In this document: positions 6,403 through 12,344 of the stretch, piece after piece | Numbering within the stretch: the stretch's first letter is position 1 | Layout of the letters: the number at the start of each line of letters is the position of its first letter | The notes under the pieces: generated by a model | What the model was told of the DNA's origin: nothing | The model's input: the letters and a program-made list of their open reading frames with translations, nothing else | Databases searched by the model: none | Made by a program: the position numbers and the translations under genes | NCBI GenBank assembly: GCA_023133195.1 | Contig: JAGLWW010000010.1 | Span: 1 to 12,656, forward strand | Length of the DNA: 12,656 nucleotides | Source: Candidatus Aenigmatarchaeota archaeon | GTDB lineage: Archaea; Aenigmatarchaeota; Aenigmatarchaeia; PWEA01; JAGHBM01 | Direction of reading: 5' to 3'

Positions 6403-6413
6403 TTAATCACTTC
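6344..6413 (-). repeat. Duplicated RBS flanking a hairpin, S19/L22 spacer
   Basis: GAAGTGATTAAATG (6400-6413) and GAAGTGATAAAATG (6344-6357), minus strand, differ by one base and lie 56 bases apart; the second is the L22 RBS and start. Between them are two mutually exclusive small inverted repeats: GAAACT/AGTTTC at 6383-6396 and AAAGTTT/AAACTTT at 6376-6390. The upstream copy extends to GTGATTAAATGCAT, which is shared exactly with the L2/S19 spacer. Confidence 0.65.
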
Positions 6414-6789
6414 ACTTCAATGGAACGAATTTGGAGCTTCTTGTAGCACCCATTCCAGGAGAGGAATGTTTGGTTTCCTTTCTTGACATCGCAAACTCAC
6501 CCAAACAATGTCCTATCATTTCCGGGATAATCTGTATTGTTACAAATTCCTTGCCGTTGTAAACAGCTATTTTCTTGTTTACCATCTGAGGCAGAATAAC
6601 AAGGTCTCTTCTGTGAGTTTTTACAAAATCTTTACCTTCCTTTAATTTTTTCAAGAGTTTCTTTTGCTCGTAACTAAAACCTCTCTTAATACTCCTTCTT
6701 TTTCTGGAAGTCAAAAGACCTGAAAACTCTTTCAAATCCATTTTTTCAATTTCTTCCAAATCTTTTCCTCTGAAAGTAAATTTTGCCAT
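6412..6789 (-). CDS. rps19: Small-subunit ribosomal protein uS19
   Basis: 125 aa. uS19 lies in the 30S head beside uS13. The N-terminal FTFRGKDLEEIEKM and FSGLLTSRKRRSIKRG segments are archaeal, and the C-terminal core KTHRRDLVILPQMVNKKIAVYNGKEFVTI, then PEMIGHCLGEFAMSRK and KHSSPGMGATRSSKFVPLK, is the conserved family signature. The ATG is preceded by GAGAGTGATTAAATG and is directly adjacent to the TAA of an 18-codon mini-ORF. The stop TGA lies inside the GAAGTGAT element that begins the next spacer. Confidence 0.97.
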   Translation of the reverse strand: MAKFTFRGKDLEEIEKMDLKEFSGLLTSRKRRSIKRGFSYEQKKLLKKLKEGKDFVKTHRRDLVILPQMVNKKIAVYNGKEFVTIQIIPEMIGHCLGEFAMSRKETKHSSPGMGATRSSKFVPLK

Positions 6790-6854
6790 TTAATCACTCT
6801 CCATTTGCATTCCGATTAAAAATAAAAATCTTTGATTTTTATGCATTTAATCAC
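6787..6854 (-). repeat. Duplicated RBS/start flanking a hairpin, L2/S19 spacer
   Basis: GTGATTAAATG occurs at 6844-6854 and at 6787-6797 (minus strand), 57 bases apart, each ending in an ATG. Between them is a perfect 7-bp inverted repeat with a 3-base loop (AAAAATC-TTT-GATTTTT, 6824-6840). The upstream copy extends to the 14-base GTGATTAAATGCAT that is also found in the S19/L22 spacer (6397-6410). Confidence 0.7.
6790..6846 (-). other. 18-codon mini-ORF in the L2/S19 spacer
   Basis: AAAGGTGATTAAATG gives an ATG at 6846 with an ideal GGTGAT Shine-Dalgarno. The frame encodes 18 residues (MHKNQRFLFLIGMQMESD) and its TAA is immediately followed by the S19 ATG. The 57 bases between the two identical starts are exactly 19 codons. 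The peptide has no recognised family; its middle is hydrophobic (FLFLIGM). Translation is plausible from the start context but unproven. Confidence 0.3.
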
Positions 6855-6867
6855 CTTTATACTTAAT

Positions 6868-7542
6868 TCACTTTTTCTTACCAGTTCTCTTCGCGGCTAT
6901 TGACCCAACCTTTGCTCCGGGTGGAGCGTGTCTGGAAATGGTTTTTGGTATACCAGGTCTAGTCTTGCCACCAAACGGATGGTCAACGGGATTCATTGCA
7001 GTTCCGGATACTATGGGATAAAGTTTGCCTTTTGCCTTCATCATCTTATGTTTTGTACCAGCTTTTACTATTGGCTTGTCTACTCTTCCTCCGCCTGCTA
7101 CTGTTCCGATAGTTGCCCTGCATTTGAGGTTAAAGATCCTGGTCTTTCTGGAAGGGAACTTTACAACACATTTTTTATCCTTGCTTATTATAATTCCAAG
7201 TCCTCCACTGCTCTTTATAAATAAACCGTTATCACCCGGAGTTCCTTCTATGTTGAAGATAGGAATCCCCTCCGGTATTTTTTTAAGAGGCAAAACATTA
7301 CCGTTTTTAATATCCGCATTCTCCCCAATTTCTATTTTATCCCCAACCATAACATTTTCCGGCGCTATCATAAAGAATTTTTTTTCATCTGACTTTATTT
7401 TCAGCATAGGCCTCCCTATTGAATGGACTATGTCCACTATCTCACATTTACATTCTCTGTACTCTGAAACAGCTTTGCACCTTCTTTTGGGTACTCTAAA
7501 TCTCTTGCTTTTACCTTTTTTTTGTGCTCTTATTTTGCCCAT
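6868..7542 (-). CDS. rpl2: Large-subunit ribosomal protein uL2
   Basis: 224 aa, a little shorter than many archaeal uL2 proteins. uL2 supports the peptidyl-transferase centre and subunit association. Seen: an N-terminal basic stretch, an OB-like domain containing GRPMLKIK (43-50), GDNGLFIKSSGG (103-114), the SH3-like domain with CRATIGTVAGGGR (141-153), and the near-invariant MNPVDHPFGG at 183-192 followed by APPGAKVGSIAAKRTG (206-221). The loop after HPFGG is short, explaining the reduced length. The ATG follows AAGGTGTTTTAGTATG, 22 bases after L23. Confidence 0.97.
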   Translation of the reverse strand: MGKIRAQKKGKSKRFRVPKRRCKAVSEYRECKCEIVDIVHSIGRPMLKIKSDEKKFFMIAPENVMVGDKIEIGENADIKNGNVLPLKKIPEGIPIFNIEGTPGDNGLFIKSSGGLGIIISKDKKCVVKFPSRKTRIFNLKCRATIGTVAGGGRVDKPIVKAGTKHKMMKAKGKLYPIVSGTAMNPVDHPFGGKTRPGIPKTISRHAPPGAKVGSIAAKRTGKKK

Positions 7543-7564
7543 ACTAAAACACCTTTGATTTTAC

Positions 7565-7930
7565 CTATAGCATTCCCAATTTTGTCGCTATATCAAGCGC
7601 AACATATTCCGCACTTAACTTAATAAAGGCTTTTTTTCTGTTTTTCGTGTCATTTAATATGTTAACTTTTTCAACCTTTACATCAAATAATTTTTCCACA
7701 GCCCACTTAATCTGTTTTTTATTTGATTTTTCATTGACTATGAACACAAGTTTATTCTCGCTTTCTACAAGTCCTATGTTCTTTTCACTCAGGTGCGGAG
7801 CTATTAATATTTTCCAGGGGTCATAAAGCAATGGTCTCTTTTCTTTGGATTTTTTCTCTTTCTTCTTAATAAATTTCTTTTTTTTCTTTATTTCTGCCTC
7901 ATCTTTCTTAACATTCGTTTTCCCAGTCAT
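7565..7930 (-). CDS. rpl23: Large-subunit ribosomal protein uL23 with Lys-rich N-terminus
   Basis: 121 aa. uL23 is at the exit tunnel and is the docking site for SRP and other nascent-chain factors. The core starts near residue 36 (DPWKILIAPHLSEKN) and contains NKLVFIVNEKSNKKQIKWAVEKLFDVKVEKVN and a typical end (KKAFIKLSAEYVALDIATKLGML). The first 35 residues are an extension made mainly of Lys and Glu, unlike the roughly 85-residue compact archaeal form. Start ATG at 7930 follows the L4 stop by three bases; AAGGTG at the L4 end is the Shine-Dalgarno. Confidence 0.94.
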   Translation of the reverse strand: MTGKTNVKKDEAEIKKKKKFIKKKEKKSKEKRPLLYDPWKILIAPHLSEKNIGLVESENKLVFIVNEKSNKKQIKWAVEKLFDVKVEKVNILNDTKNRKKAFIKLSAEYVALDIATKLGML

Positions 7931-7933
7931 GTA

Positions 7934-8788
7934 TTACACCTTATCCTTTTCATGAGTTCTTTTTTCTTCAGCTTTTTTACTCTCAGGCTTAAAATTTTCC
8001 AATTTTAAGTCATCAAAAGCTGACTTTGACCAAATTGTAAGTCTTATTCCATGGGCTCCGGGTGAAAGTATTTCAGCATTTATCTTTCCCAGTTCTATAA
8101 CATTCAAACCAGGTATGTTTTTATATGCCTTTGAAATTCCTTCATCTTCCTTTATGACAATCAAAGGACCGATTTTTCTTTTGTGCTTGCCCCTTCTCAA
8201 TTTGCCTTTACCAGTTCTTGCATTTTTTTGCTTAACTCTTTCCATTTCCTTTTCCATCCCAATTTTATTCATGAATTCCATTAATTTTTTAACCTTTTTT
8301 ATTTTTTGTACAGAATCTACAACAACCAAAGGCAATTCAGAATCAAAAATATGATTTCTTTCTCTCACAAGTTCCTTATTACCCGTGCCTGCTATGGCAC
8401 TCTTTATTGCAAACAGTCTTTCCTTGTTGTTTATTTTTTTATCCCAGTTTTTTTCTACTCTTGGCGGATGAGCCCTTCTACCACCCTTGGCCTGAGGAAC
8501 CAATCTGGCTCTCATAAATCTTGAAGTATCTCCATGTTCTCTGGGCATCCTTGCCATTTCCCTTCCCATCATCTTCTGGTCAGGGTCCAGATGCGTGAGC
8601 CCATGATAATGGGCCGAAGTTCTTTTGCCTGCCATCTTATCAGAGCCGTATTTTTGCCTTCGATTTGCCTGAGCAGCCAAGACAGCCCTCTTAATCTGGT
8701 CAGGTCTGTACTGAGTGGAGAAAACTCTGGGCAGATCTACAGTTTCTTTTATTTTTCCCTCCAAATCCAAGACGTTAACTTTATTCAT
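7934..8788 (-). CDS. rpl4: Large-subunit ribosomal protein uL4
   Basis: 284 aa, as expected for archaeal uL4, whose extended loop reaches the exit tunnel and which is a known autoregulator of S10 operons in bacteria. Seen: FSTQYRPDQIKRAVLAAQANRRQKYGSD at 23-50, then the basic tunnel loop with SAHYHG (58-63) and QAKGGRRAHPP at 99-109, a Rossmann-like part with LPLVVVDSVQKIKKVK, a basic RTGKGKLRRGKHKRKIGPL segment, and NVIELGKINAEILSPGAHGIRLTIW near the end. The last 25 residues are charged. ATG follows TAAGGTGTAAAAATG, where TAA is the L3 stop. Confidence 0.97.
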   Translation of the reverse strand: MNKVNVLDLEGKIKETVDLPRVFSTQYRPDQIKRAVLAAQANRRQKYGSDKMAGKRTSAHYHGLTHLDPDQKMMGREMARMPREHGDTSRFMRARLVPQAKGGRRAHPPRVEKNWDKKINNKERLFAIKSAIAGTGNKELVRERNHIFDSELPLVVVDSVQKIKKVKKLMEFMNKIGMEKEMERVKQKNARTGKGKLRRGKHKRKIGPLIVIKEDEGISKAYKNIPGLNVIELGKINAEILSPGAHGIRLTIWSKSAFDDLKLENFKPESKKAEEKRTHEKDKV

Positions 8789-8797
8789 TTTTACACC

Positions 8798-9751
8798 TTA
8801 CTGTTGACTTGTTTTATCTATCCTTTGCACTTCAATAGGGTATCCCCTTTTACGCTCTCTTATAGGAGCTCTTATGAGAATCAATCTCTTCTTTGCCCCC
8901 GGGATAGAACCCTTTATCAAAACATAATTGCCTTTTACCAAACCATAATTCAGAAAACCGCCGTCAGGATTAACTTCTTTTGGGTCATTTCCTATCTTGT
9001 ATATCTGCTTGTTGAATTCAGTCCTTCTTTGGAAACCAAGCTGACCTGGCTGTGGGATTGTATAAATGACATGGGCAACACCTTCCGTACCTATTACTCC
9101 TATCTGTCTGTGATGCTGTTCATCTTTTCTTCCCCTTATCTTTACTCCATATCTTTTAACCACGCCCTGAAATCCTTTACCTTTTGTAACAGATATGCTG
9201 TCTACAAAGTCTCCTTCCTTGAATACTTCTTCCACTTTTATTTCCTTTCCAAGCTTTTCCATTGCCAGTTTCTTTTGCTCTTCTGGATTTCCTCCAATTC
9301 CGATTTCAAACATCTCCGGTGTTTTTTTACCAAAGCCTGTCTTTTTGGGTTGCGTGCAAACTATAAGTTTTATCTCTGAGAAATCCTTTATTTTACCACT
9401 GGATTTCTTTATATCTTTTGGAGCTTTCAATCCCTTTTTAAGTTCTTTGGGAATCTCTTTAGCATAGATTTCTGTAACAGCAGTTCCAGAGTAAGCACGT
9501 AATCCAAGAACGAAGAGGGGAATTGTTTCAAGAACGGTAACAGAATGAGAAACAGTTTGGCCTTGAGTTGGGGAGCCTTTTTTATTATCAGTGAAAAAAA
9601 TCTGCGTCATACCAGCCTTGTAGCCGGCAAATGCGAGCGGCTTAGCCTCATTAACCTTTGGATAACTACATATGTTAGGATATATTCTTTTTGTCCTTTT
9701 TCTGGGCCAATATTGCAAAGACCCTGCTCTTGGTTTATGTTTATGAGGCAT
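8798..9751 (-). CDS. rpl3: Large-subunit ribosomal protein uL3
   Basis: 317 aa, slightly below the typical archaeal length of about 330-350. uL3 is an early assembly protein reaching the peptidyl-transferase centre. Seen: the N-terminal PHKHKPRAGSLQYWPRKR (2-19), AGYKAGMTQ at 42-50, SVTKGKGFQGVVKRYG at 187-202, the archaeal/eukaryotic core with QHHRQIGVIGTEG (212-224) and PQPGQLGFQRRTEFNK (233-248), and the end GSIPGAKKRLILIR. The ATG has AAAGGTGAATAAATG upstream. It is the first gene of the S10/spc part and has its own candidate promoter about 85 bases upstream, separating it from the EF-1alpha/S10 unit. Confidence 0.97.
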   Translation of the reverse strand: MPHKHKPRAGSLQYWPRKRTKRIYPNICSYPKVNEAKPLAFAGYKAGMTQIFFTDNKKGSPTQGQTVSHSVTVLETIPLFVLGLRAYSGTAVTEIYAKEIPKELKKGLKAPKDIKKSSGKIKDFSEIKLIVCTQPKKTGFGKKTPEMFEIGIGGNPEEQKKLAMEKLGKEIKVEEVFKEGDFVDSISVTKGKGFQGVVKRYGVKIRGRKDEQHHRQIGVIGTEGVAHVIYTIPQPGQLGFQRRTEFNKQIYKIGNDPKEVNPDGGFLNYGLVKGNYVLIKGSIPGAKKRLILIRAPIRERKRGYPIEVQRIDKTSQQ

Positions 9752-9797
9752 TTATTCACCTTTAGCATTTTAATACTCATGGTCGTACCAATCACCA

Positions 9798-9815
9798 ATC
9801 CGTATAAAACGGACA
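9798..9815 (-). promoter_or_regulatory. Small hairpin at the expected 5' end of the L3 mRNA
   Basis: TCCGT and ACGGA form a 5-bp stem with a 5-base loop (9799-9813). If the TATA-like box at 9836-9843 is used, transcription should begin about 25 bases downstream, close to 9812, putting the hairpin at the very 5' end of a roughly 60-base leader. It may stabilise the mRNA or serve a regulator; no function can be read from the sequence. Confidence 0.3.
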
Positions 9816-9829
9816 TGATTATTATGCAA

Positions 9830-9850
9830 AAAGATTATTTAAATCTTTTC
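9830..9850 (-). promoter_or_regulatory. Candidate L3 operon promoter, TATA box inside a palindrome
   Basis: TTTAAATA (minus strand, 9836-9843) fits an archaeal TATA box and would start transcription near 9812, about 60 bases before the L3 ATG. It is embedded in an inverted repeat, AAAGATT-TAAAT-AATCTTT, with 7-bp arms, an arrangement typical of operator-overlapping promoters. A second TATA-like sequence, TTATAAAG, occurs at about 9899-9906. There is no visible terminator between the tRNA and L3 other than a short T run after the tRNA. Confidence 0.5.
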
Positions 9851-9948
9851 ACGACCTTTATCCGGCCTGCTCTTAAGAAAACGATGGATATACGTGCACT
9901 TTATAATTCGTGCTTAGCGCTGAGAGACTTTTATTCTTGTAGCGTAAT

Positions 9949-9959
9949 CTATTTAAAGG
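9949..9959 (-). promoter_or_regulatory. Distal TATA-like box downstream of tRNA-Ser
   Basis: CCTTTAAATAG (minus strand) is a good archaeal TATA consensus just 14 bases beyond the CCA end of tRNA-Ser. A transcript from it would begin near 9925 and have a leader of about 175 bases before L3, or could be a separate small RNA. Choosing between this and the proximal box at 9836-9843 needs transcript-end data. Confidence 0.35.
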
Positions 9960-9972
9960 TTTTTATAAAAAG

Positions 9973-10059
9973 TGGCGCTGAGAGCAGGATTCGAACCTGC
10001 GCATGCTTTCGCATACTAGCTTTCCAGGCTAGCGCCTTGGACCGCTCGGCCACCTCAGC
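9973..10059 (-). tRNA. tRNA-Ser (GGA anticodon), CCA encoded
   Basis: 87 bases including an encoded CCA (9973-9975). The acceptor stem GCTGAGG pairs with TCTCAGC (one G-U), the discriminator is G, and the T-arm is GCAGG-TTCGAAT-CCTGC. The anticodon stem CTAGC/GCTAG carries the loop CTGGAAA, so the anticodon is GGA (10023-10025), decoding UCC/UCU serine. A long variable arm (ATGC-GAAA-GCAT) confirms a class II serine tRNA. No intron is present. From memory of other archaeal genomes, a tRNA-Ser beside EF-1alpha and S10 is a recurring arrangement; here a channel gene separates it from S10. Confidence 0.97.
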
Positions 10060-10082
10060 ACTCTATTAATATGGTTTCATGT

Positions 10083-10092
10083 CTTTTAATTT
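10083..10092 (-). promoter_or_regulatory. Possible TATA box for tRNA-Ser
   Basis: AAATTAAAAG (minus strand) lies 24-33 bases upstream of the mature tRNA 5' end, the right distance for an archaeal tRNA promoter, and overlaps the stop codon of the channel gene. A second AT-rich stretch (CATATTAATAG) at 10062-10072 is too close unless the tRNA is co-transcribed and processed. Weak evidence either way. Confidence 0.35.
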
Positions 10093-10523
10093 CTTTTTCT
10101 TACCTTTCTTTTGGGTTTATAATTATATTTTTGCCTGTATTTACCTTCGAAAAACTTCTTTAATTCGTAACGGAAGACCTCTTCCTCTTTTTTCATTATA
10201 TCTTTGGCAATGGTCTTTATAGTCTTTTCCATTATCTTTCTTGGCTCAACAAAAGATTTCTTGCTCAAAAAATCTTGTCCCAATATGGTCAGCGAATATA
10301 ACATCAATCCGATACCGGCAAACGCAAAGAAAACCGTGAACAGTTTGGTTATGACCATAGTTGGATGAATATCTCCGTAACCTATGGTCATCAGCGTCGT
10401 GGATGTAAAATAGAAAGAATCCACCCAACTCCATCTCTCAAATTCATGAAAGAAAAGTGTGCCTATGAATATCAATATCATTATATTTGATATAATTATC
10501 GTTAATTTATTCTTGAGAGTCAT
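10086..10523 (-). CDS. Two-transmembrane potassium channel (Ion_trans_2 type)
   Basis: 145 aa membrane protein. TM1 covers about residues 7-25, a pore helix about 34-45, the K+ selectivity filter TIGYGD is at 46-51, and TM2 covers about 58-82 with glycines at 70 and 72 that could act as the gating hinge. This is the KcsA/MthK-like pore layout. The remaining 60 residues are basic and helical (RKIMEKTIKTIAKDIMKKEEEV region), with no RCK or cyclic-nucleotide domain, so the gating stimulus cannot be told. The ATG at 10523 with GAGGTG upstream is preferred to a GTG 21 bases earlier. It begins 35 bases after S10 on the same strand, so it is probably co-transcribed with a ribosomal gene. Confidence 0.93.
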   Translation of the reverse strand: MTLKNKLTIIISNIMILIFIGTLFFHEFERWSWVDSFYFTSTTLMTIGYGDIHPTMVITKLFTVFFAFAGIGLMLYSLTILGQDFLSKKSFVEPRKIMEKTIKTIAKDIMKKEEEVFRYELKKFFEGKYRQKYNYKPKRKVRKRN

Positions 10524-10558
10524 GGCTAAACACCTCAGACACACCCACAGAAAAAAAT

Positions 10559-10882
10559 TCAGTTCAGTCCAGTCAGTTCTATTGATATGTTTATGTTATC
10601 TGGAATACTTATTCTCATTATATATCTCAGAGCTCTTTGGTTTGCTCCGACATCCATAATCCTTTTATGGATTCTCATTTCCCACTTGTCCCATGTGGCA
10701 TTCCCGTGCCCAGTACCGGTCTTTTTCTGTTTCATAGTAGGAACCACAAGCTTTTTAGTGGGAAGATAAATAGGACCTCTGACAGAAACTCCGAATTTGT
10801 CTGCAATTTCCTTTATTTGCTTGCATATCTTATTCAAATTATCCGGATCTGTACCGCTTAATTTTATCCTTGCTTTTTGCAT
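10559..10882 (-). CDS. rps10: Small-subunit ribosomal protein uS10
   Basis: 107 aa, the standard archaeal length. uS10 sits in the 30S head. Family features: KARIKLSGTDPDNLNKICKQI at the N-terminus, GVSVRGPIYLPTKKLVVPTMKQ in the middle (about 32-53), TWDKWEMRIHKRIMDV (about 65-80), then NISIELTGL at the end. A TTG 12 bases upstream is in frame, but the ATG at 10882 has GGTGG upstream with normal spacing and gives the usual start before KARIKL. It follows a terminator after EF-1alpha and has its own TATA box, so it can be transcribed independently. Confidence 0.96.
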   Translation of the reverse strand: MQKARIKLSGTDPDNLNKICKQIKEIADKFGVSVRGPIYLPTKKLVVPTMKQKKTGTGHGNATWDKWEMRIHKRIMDVGANQRALRYIMRISIPDNINISIELTGLN

Positions 10883-10919
10883 AAATTCCACCAATTAACC
10901 AATATTTCAGCGTAGAATA

Positions 10920-10941
10920 GTTATATAGACACGTTTAAATA
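10920..10941 (-). promoter_or_regulatory. S10 promoter (two overlapping TATA-like boxes)
   Basis: CTATATAAC (10920-10928) and TATTTAAAC (10933-10941), both minus strand, lie between the EF-1alpha terminator and S10. The proximal box predicts a start near 10900 and a leader of roughly 17 bases; the distal one predicts a start near 10912. Either would give S10, and probably the channel gene, transcription independent of EF-1alpha. Confidence 0.55.
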
Positions 10942-10958
10942 GTTTATCTGATTTTCTG

Positions 10959-10996
10959 AAAAAAAAAGAAAAAGAAAAGGGAAAAAAATTCCCTTT
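10959..10996 (-). terminator. Hairpin/T-tract terminator after EF-1alpha
   Basis: AAAGGGAA (10976-10983) and TTCCCTTT (10989-10996) form an 8-bp stem with a 5-base loop that overlaps the EF-1alpha stop codon. On the minus strand it is followed by an almost pure T tract interrupted by two C residues (about 10959-10975). Archaeal termination mainly needs the T tract; the hairpin makes it look like a classic intrinsic site. Confidence 0.75.
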
Positions 10997-12263
10997 ACGC
11001 TGGTGTAACTTCTATACATACGCCTGCTGCCACGGTCTGTCCCATATCTCTTATAGCAAATCTGCTCAGTTCCGGGAAATTCTTGTTGCTTTCCACGACC
11101 ATTGGCTTGTTTGGCACCACTTTTATTATTGCTGCATCACCAGTCTTTATGAAATCCGGATTTTCTTCTATGGTTTCACCAGTCTTTGGATTGATTTTCT
11201 TTTCTATTTCAATCACTTTGCATGCCGTCTGCGATGTATGACAGTGGAAAACAGGCGTATAACCCTTTGCTATGACATTGGGGTGGTTCAATACAATTAT
11301 CTGCGCCTTGAACTCCTTTGCTATTGTTGCCGGTTTGTCCGGATGACATGCAACGTCTCCTCTTTTCACCGCTTTTTTGTCTATCCCTCTTACATTAAAT
11401 CCGACATTGTCTCCTGGTCTTGCTTCAGGTACCTCTTCATGATGCATTTCTATGGATTTTATTTCACCTATAACACCTGCTGGCACGAAAAGTATTTTTT
11501 CACCTTTTTTCATTACTCCGGTTTCCACTCTTCCAACAGGGACGGTTCCTATACCAGTTATAACGTATACGTCCTGGATAGGAAGTCTCAAAGGTTTGTC
11601 TACGGGTTTTTCCGGTTCTTCTATGTCGTCTAGTGCTTCCAATATAGTCTTGCCACTATACCAAGACATATTCTCGGATTTATTTGCTATATTGTCACCT
11701 TTATAGGCAGATACCGGTATGAATGGTATTTTGTCTGCATTGTATCCTATGGTTTTAAGTATTTTTGTTACTTCTTCCTTTACTTCGTTGTACCTTTTTT
11801 CTGCCCATTCCACAGTATCCATCTTGTTTACAGCCACTATCATCTGGTTTACTCCAAGAACTTTTGCAAGATAAATGTGTTCTTTCGTCTGTTCCTGCGG
11901 TCCTTCCTTTGCAGACACCGCCAAAATAGCTGCATCTGCCTGAGAGGTCCCGGTAATCATGTTCTTAACGAAATCCCTATGTCCTGGTGCGTCTATTACC
12001 GTGAAATAATACTTCTTTGTGTCGAATCTTGTATGCATAACGTCTATTGTAACCCCTCTTTCTCTCTCTTCCTTTAGTTTATCCATAACAAAAGCGAATT
12101 CAAAGGTCTCTTTCTTAAGTTCTTTGGCCAACTCCTTCAGCTTTCTCATTTCTTCTTCTGGTAGATTTTTGGTATCCCAAAGAAGTCTACCGACAAGAGT
12201 ACTTTTACCATGGTCAATATGACCAATAGTAACCAAATTTAAGTGAGGTTTATCTGCTGCCAT
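10995..12263 (-). CDS. tuf: Translation elongation factor EF-1alpha (aEF1A)
   Basis: 422 aa, full length. This GTPase delivers aminoacyl-tRNA to the ribosomal A site. G1 GHIDHGKST is at 14-22, switch I RERGVTID at 67-74, G3 DAPGH at 91-95, G4 NKMD at 146-149 and the G5 region SAYKG at about 174-178, followed by the two beta-barrel domains ([46 protein letters not shown] near the end). The G1 loop has Ile where many archaea have Val. The ATG has a perfect GGAGGTG six bases upstream, the strongest Shine-Dalgarno in the window, suiting an abundant protein. It has its own TATA box and terminator. Confidence 0.98.
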   Translation of the reverse strand: MAADKPHLNLVTIGHIDHGKSTLVGRLLWDTKNLPEEEMRKLKELAKELKKETFEFAFVMDKLKEERERGVTIDVMHTRFDTKKYYFTVIDAPGHRDFVKNMITGTSQADAAILAVSAKEGPQEQTKEHIYLAKVLGVNQMIVAVNKMDTVEWAEKRYNEVKEEVTKILKTIGYNADKIPFIPVSAYKGDNIANKSENMSWYSGKTILEALDDIEEPEKPVDKPLRLPIQDVYVITGIGTVPVGRVETGVMKKGEKILFVPAGVIGEIKSIEMHHEEVPEARPGDNVGFNVRGIDKKAVKRGDVACHPDKPATIAKEFKAQIIVLNHPNVIAKGYTPVFHCHTSQTACKVIEIEKKINPKTGETIEENPDFIKTGDAAIIKVVPNKPMVVESNKNFPELSRFAIRDMGQTVAAGVCIEVTPA

Positions 12264-12324
12264 TCCTTACACCTCCATATTTTTTTATATCTAAATAAAT
12301 TAGACGTAGTTATTTGTAATAAAC

Positions 12325-12335
12325 ATATATATAAA
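12325..12335 (-). promoter_or_regulatory. EF-1alpha promoter TATA box
   Basis: TTTATATATAT (minus strand) in the 81-base gap after the MinD-like gene. Start is expected near 12305, giving a leader of about 40 bases with GGAGGTG at 12270-12276. Another A/T-rich stretch (GATATAAA, near 12283-12290) is too close to leave room for the Shine-Dalgarno in the transcript. Confidence 0.5.
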
Positions 12336-12344
12336 TAATTAATC

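Noticed and set aside
8534..9379. 281-codon open frame on the plus strand opposite L3 and L4
   Set aside because: It is antisense to two certain ribosomal-protein genes, has no RBS, and its product is a Phe/Ser/Leu-rich string with no family resemblance. It is a by-product of the A-rich codons on the other strand, like the other plus-strand frames here.
9607..9816. 69-codon minus-strand frame beginning in the L3 leader and running into L3 out of frame
   Set aside because: Most of it lies inside L3 in another frame. The product resembles nothing known, and its upstream GGTGAT is too far from its internal ATG to be convincing.
9847..9948. Possible C/D-box guide RNA or other small RNA between tRNA-Ser and L3
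   Set aside because: No good C box (RUGAUGA) is paired with a D box on either strand, and the stem-loops are short. Only TATA-like boxes are supported.
10883..10894. TTG start giving S10 four extra residues
   Set aside because: The ATG at 10882 has GGTGG at normal spacing and gives the standard archaeal N-terminus.
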